64,000 nucleotides of DNA. It comes from Rubrobacter_A sp965214435. Lineage in GTDB: Bacteria > Actinomycetota > Rubrobacteria > Rubrobacterales > Rubrobacteraceae. Every line of letters starts with the position of its first letter. The stretch's first letter is position 1. The stretch is from the NCBI GenBank assembly GCA_965214435.1, contig OZ243960.1, positions 2,542,001 through 2,606,000 on the forward strand, read 5' to 3'. The notes under the pieces are model-generated. The model was not told where the DNA came from. It ran no database searches and worked only from the letters and a program-made list of their open reading frames with translations. Below are positions 61,048 to 64,000 of this stretch, in pieces. The position numbers and the translations under genes are program-made.

Positions 61048-62172
61048 CTAGGTACTCTCGACCAGACCTTCAAACTCTTCGGCCTGCGCCTGGTGCGACG
61101 GGATGCCGCAGAAAAGCGACCCGGCGAGCGCGGTGTTCGCACACCGGCGGCCGTTGGAGAGTACCGCCCGGCACCGGTGCATCGCGGAGTCTTCGCCGGG
61201 CTCCCATCCCTCGTCCTCTTCGTCTTCGTACAGTGTAGCCTCGCTCTCGGGCTTTATGTCGATCTTCCAGTCCGAGAGCTTGACGGCGAGCCGGGCATTC
61301 TGCCCTTCCCGGCCGATAGCCAGCGAAAGCTGGTCGTCCGGTACTATGACCTCGGCCTGCTGCTCGTCTTCGTCGAGGTAGACCTCGCGCACGCGCGCCG
61401 GCGACAGCGCCTTCGCTATAAACCGCGCCGGATCCGGGTCCCACTGGATTATGTCTATCTTCTCGTTGCGCAGCTCGGAGACCACGGCCCGCACGCGGCT
61501 ACCCCGCGGCCCGACGCACGCCCCGACCGGGTCCACCCCGGTCTCGTTGGAGTACACCGCGACCTTCGAGCGAAGCCCCGCCTCGCGGGCGACGGCTTTT
61601 ATCTCAACCAGACCGTCGTAGATCTCCGGTACTTCAAGCTCAAAGAGCCCTTTTAAAAGTCCCTCGTGGCGGCGGCTGACCGTCAGGCCCGGACCACGCC
61701 CAGGCTCCCGAATCTCCAACAGGTAAACTTTTATGCGCTGGCCGTTTTCGTACCGCTCGTTGGAGACTTGCTCGGCGGCTGGCAACAGCGCCTCGACCCG
61801 CCCGAGGTCCACGAGCGTCATCCGGCGGTGGGATTGCTGGACGATGCCGGTAACGATGTCCCCGATGCGGCTACCGTACTCCTCAAGTAGCTGCTCGTTG
61901 TGAATCTCGTTTAGCCGCTGATAGAAGGTCTGGCGCATAACCCCCGCGGCGATGCGGGTAAAGTCCGCCGGGGTAATATCTTCGTTTTCCTTTAGCACCC
62001 GCAGGCTACCGGTCTCCTCGTCGAGCCGGACCTCGGCGTCCTCGACCGCGCCGGGGCGGTTCTCATAGGCGGCGAGGAGAGACTCCTCAAGGACGCTTTT
62101 TACCGTCGGGAAAGGTATACCTTTTTCGGTTTCAATCTCGTGTAGCGCTGAAAGTAGTGCTGTGTTCATCAT
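61048..62172 (-). CDS. nusA: Transcription factor NusA with a C-terminal zinc-knuckle extension
   Basis: A termination and antitermination factor. The N-terminal RNAP-binding domain, S1 domain (SRIGDIVTGIVQQSHRRMTLVDLG) and two KH domains (KVAVYSNETGVDPVGACVGPRGSR and LSLAIGREGQNARLAVKL) are clear. After an acidic linker the protein ends in RCRAVLSNGRRCANTALAGS...FCGIPSHQ, a Cys-x8-Cys-x10-Cys-x4-His motif like that of DUF5763-type zinc domains and not a normal NusA part. ATG 62172 gives 374 residues. A YlxR gene, which usually follows nusA, is missing. Confidence 0.95.
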   Translation of the reverse strand: MMNTALLSALHEIETEKGIPFPTVKSVLEESLLAAYENRPGAVEDAEVRLDEETGSLRVLKENEDITPADFTRIAAGVMRQTFYQRLNEIHNEQLLEEYGSRIGDIVTGIVQQSHRRMTLVDLGRVEALLPAAEQVSNERYENGQRIKVYLLEIREPGRGPGLTVSRRHEGLLKGLFELEVPEIYDGLVEIKAVAREAGLRSKVAVYSNETGVDPVGACVGPRGSRVRAVVSELRNEKIDIIQWDPDPARFIAKALSPARVREVYLDEDEQQAEVIVPDDQLSLAIGREGQNARLAVKLSDWKIDIKPESEATLYEDEEDEGWEPGEDSAMHRCRAVLSNGRRCANTALAGSLFCGIPSHQAQAEEFEGLVEST

Positions 62173-62173
62173 C

Positions 62174-62614
62174 TTATATGTCCTCTCTGAGGTGCGCCCG
62201 GGTGACGGAACTGAACGGCAACTCCACCTCCGCGTCACCCTCCAAGAGTTTTAGTGTGAAACTCTGCTCTCCGGCGCGCTCTATGACCCCGGTAAAGTTC
62301 TTGCGACCGTCTATAGCCTCGCTGGTGCGGACCTTGGCCTCGTGACCGGCAAAGCGCCGGAAATGCTCCGGCTTGGTCAGTGGCCGCTCGATGCCGGGAG
62401 AAGAAATCTCTACAGGTCCGTCAAAACCCGCTCTTTCGAGGGCCGGCGAGATCCTCCCGGCCAGCCGGACGCAGAACTCGTGGTCTACAGACCCGCCTTC
62501 CCGGTCGACAAGCAGCGTGAAAATAGCTCCGCCGGAAAAGCGGGCCTCAACGAGTTCCGCTTCTTCGGGAAGTTCTTGCTCAACAATTTCCGCCAGTCTT
62601 TCAAGCCGTGCCGT
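62174..62614 (-). CDS. rimP: Ribosome maturation factor RimP, probable ACG start
   Basis: A 146-residue 30S maturation factor. LERLAEIVEQELPEEAELVE, then FSGGAIFTLLVDREGG, EFCVRLAGRISPALE, and VEISSPGIERPLTKPEHFRRF are the N-terminal RimP blocks, followed by the SH3-like part. The frame has no ATG or GTG or TTG until near its C-terminus. A TGA in frame sits three codons before ACG 62614. GAGGTG lies seven bases upstream of that ACG, and the resulting MARLERLAEIVEQEL is a normal RimP start. CTG at 62596 is a second choice, but it is too far from the ribosome site. Confidence 0.88.
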   Translation of the reverse strand, partial: TARLERLAEIVEQELPEEAELVEARFSGGAIFTLLVDREGGSVDHEFCVRLAGRISPALERAGFDGPVEISSPGIERPLTKPEHFRRFAGHEAKVRTSEAIDGRKNFTGVIERAGEQSFTLKLLEGDAEVELPFSSVTRAHLREDI

Positions 62615-62640
62615 ACGCCCTCACCTCGTCTTTAGACGTT

Positions 62641-62672
62641 AAAAAAGCAACGGGTCCGGGGAGACCCCTTGC
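62641..62672 (-). terminator. Intrinsic terminator/attenuator in the rimP leader
   Basis: GCAACGGGTC (62647-62656) and GACCCCTTGC (62663-62672) form a 10-position stem with one mismatch and a 6-base loop (plus-strand view). On the minus strand six T follow directly (62641-62646). It lies downstream of the promoter at 62691-62718 and upstream of rimP, so it can act as an attenuator. Confidence 0.65.
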
Positions 62673-62690
62673 TCCAGTACAACACCCTCA

Positions 62691-62718
62691 ATTATACAGT
62701 AACGCATGTAGGTTACAA
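62691..62718 (-). promoter_or_regulatory. Promoter of the rimP-nusA-infB operon
   Basis: On the minus strand TTGTAA (plus 62713-62718) and TATAAT (plus 62691-62696) are 16 bases apart. The expected start is near 62684, twelve bases ahead of the attenuator hairpin. Confidence 0.7.
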
Positions 62719-62785
62719 GGCTAAAGCGGGTCCGGCGGACGGTCGCCGGCCTCCGCTGCTATAGACCGCCGAGACTACAGGCTAG

Positions 62786-63859
62786 CTACTTCCAGCCGTC
62801 GTTTGAGATCTCCTCGAAGAGGGCGTCGAAGATGTCGTCGCGGGCGACCTTCCGCAGCGGCTGGCCTTTAGAGAAGATCACACCGTCGTCCTTGCCGCCG
62901 GCTACCCCGTAGTCCGCGTCCCGGGCCTCGCCGGGGCCGTTTACGATACAGCCCATGACCGCGACGGTGAAGTGGTCCTCGTAGTGCTTGAGGGCGTCTT
63001 CGACCTTTCCGGCCATCCCGATCACGTCGAAGCCGAGCGTCCTGGCGCAACTCGGGCAGGCGATCACGTTCGGACCCCGATGCCGCAAATCCAGAGCACT
63101 CAGGATCTGGTACGCCACCGGTATCTCCTCTACCGGGTCCTCGGCGAGCGAGATGCGGATGGTGTCCCCTATCCCGTACGGCAAGAGCTGACCGAGAGCG
63201 GCGGCGCTCTTTATCGAGCCGGGTAGTTTGGTCCCGGCCTCCGTGACCCCGAGGTGCAGCGGCGCGTCGGAGTGCTTGCGGAACTCACGGTTGGCCGCGA
63301 CCATCTCCGGGACGTGGCTGGCCTTTAGCGACACCTTGAAGTTGTAGAAGCCCATCTCCTCGGCGACTTCTACCTTCTGGAGCGCGCTGGCGACGAGCGC
63401 CTCGGCCTTCGGCATATCCCAGTAACGCTTCTCGACGGAGCCGGAGTTGACCCCGATGCGCATGGCGATGCCGGTCTCCTGGCACTTCTCTATGACCTGC
63501 CGGTAGCGGTCATCGCTCCCGATATTGCCGGGGTTTATGCGCACGCAGGCCGCCCCGGCGTCCGCCGCCCCGAGCGCCATCCGGTAGTCGAAGTGGATGT
63601 CGGCGATCAGGGGCACCGGCGAGCGCCAGACTACCTCTTTGAAACCTTTTAGCGCCTTTGAGCCGTTGACCGAGACACGCACGAGGTCCGCGCCCGCGGC
63701 GTTTAAGTCGTAGACCTGTTGAACGGTGGCCTCGACGTCGTAGGTCATCGTATTCGTCATGGATTGGACGGCTACCTCGGCACCACCACCGATTGGTACG
63801 CCGCCGACCGAGATCTGACGACTCGTTACCGGACGCTGCTGCACCGCTGCCTCTGTCAT
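62786..63859 (-). CDS. ispG: 4-hydroxy-3-methylbut-2-enyl diphosphate synthase (flavodoxin)
   Basis: An Fe-S enzyme of the MEP isoprenoid pathway. The N-terminal TIM barrel starts VGGVPIGGGAEVAVQSMTNT, and the cluster ligands lie in ACPSCART and GCIVNGPGEARDAD. The length is 357 residues, ATG start. It follows rseP, the common dxr-rseP-ispG order, so the isoprenoid genes probably form one unit upstream of the window. Confidence 0.97.
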   Translation of the reverse strand: MTEAAVQQRPVTSRQISVGGVPIGGGAEVAVQSMTNTMTYDVEATVQQVYDLNAAGADLVRVSVNGSKALKGFKEVVWRSPVPLIADIHFDYRMALGAADAGAACVRINPGNIGSDDRYRQVIEKCQETGIAMRIGVNSGSVEKRYWDMPKAEALVASALQKVEVAEEMGFYNFKVSLKASHVPEMVAANREFRKHSDAPLHLGVTEAGTKLPGSIKSAAALGQLLPYGIGDTIRISLAEDPVEEIPVAYQILSALDLRHRGPNVIACPSCARTLGFDVIGMAGKVEDALKHYEDHFTVAVMGCIVNGPGEARDADYGVAGGKDDGVIFSKGQPLRKVARDDIFDALFEEISNDGWK

Positions 63860-63904
63860 GCTATCTCCAAACCTTTTATAAACTTTTCTACCGTATATCC
63901 CTTA

Positions 63905-64000
63905 CTATCGCTCCGGGATAAACGGTTGTCCGGTAACTATTTTACTAATGTCCGTATAGGTGGCGAAAAGGAATAACATCAGCATGAGCATAACGCCCAG
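63905..64000 (-). CDS. rseP: 3' end of RIP metalloprotease RseP
   Basis: Only the last 31 residues and the stop are inside the window. LGVMLMLMLFLFATYTDISK has the hydrophobic last helix and the ...YxDI... ending typical of site-2 protease (M50) C-termini. Position before ispG supports this. The start and catalytic motif are outside the window. Confidence 0.65.
   Translation of the reverse strand: MGVMLMLMLFLFATYTDISKIVTGQPFIPER

Noticed and set aside
60063..61238. A 391-residue plus-strand frame over infB and nusA
   Set aside because: Fully antisense to two highly conserved genes.

Overview
The window is GC-rich, densely packed bacterial chromosome and most resembles the deep-branching actinobacterial genus Rubrobacter. 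That assignment is inference. It rests on a PriA with a degraded helicase core, a SteA/SteB pair beside recN, a single-motif RsiG anti-sigma factor (a form described from Rubrobacter radiotolerans), an FHA-MerR pair as in actinobacterial garA loci, and no MutS. Genes are tightly packed with 1-25 base overlaps. TTG and GTG starts are very common, and several genes appear to start at near-cognate codons (CTG, ATA, ACG). Nearly everything from 1 to 37282 is on the plus strand and everything from 37311 to 64000 is on the minus strand, so the two halves converge on a small decayed accessory patch at 37.3-38.6 kb. I see no rRNA, tRNA, CRISPR array or insertion sequence.

Plus-strand half. priA(partial)-def-fmt is followed by a NeuD-like acyltransferase and a type IV pilus block: prepilin peptidase, pilM, pilN, pilO and a Ser/Gly-rich membrane protein with a PilP-like motif. 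The shikimate block aroC-aroK-aroB-aroQ follows, then a GFA-fold protein, efp, nusB, a polyprenyl synthase, tlyA, nadK and recN. Next come steA, steB, a GT2 glycosyltransferase, a MraY/WecA-like transferase, pyrG, an unknown gene, a DUF3866 gene, ald, scpA, scpB, rluB, aroA, cmk, plsC and der. After these are a nucleotidyltransferase/phosphomannomutase fusion, then rsiG, a zinc-ribbon FHA protein, a MerR regulator, apt and a Xer-type tyrosine recombinase.

Minus-strand half, read from its 5' end. rseP(3' end)-ispG, then rimP-nusA-infB-DUF503-rbfA-nrnA-truB-ribF, rpsO, pnp, an M16 peptidase, rnj, ftsK, recA, recX, rny, a GHKL ATPase, miaB, miaA, hflX and a RibD-C reductase. It ends in a short acidic membrane protein and a TPR pseudogene. 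This is a translation, RNA-decay and recombination block with regulatory structures in several leaders.

The most unusual signal is compositional. At five or more points, usually inside genes, the plus strand switches within about 100 bases from strongly C-rich to strongly G-rich. The polarity is always the same whichever way the gene runs, and an ATAATAC/GTATTAT heptamer lies at or near most of the switches. Between switches the skew appears to drift back gradually, which gives a sawtooth. The other points of interest are the near-cognate starts (rimP ACG, truB ATA, prepilin peptidase and a glycosyltransferase CTG) and the c-di-GMP-binding RsiG in the same window as pilus genes.
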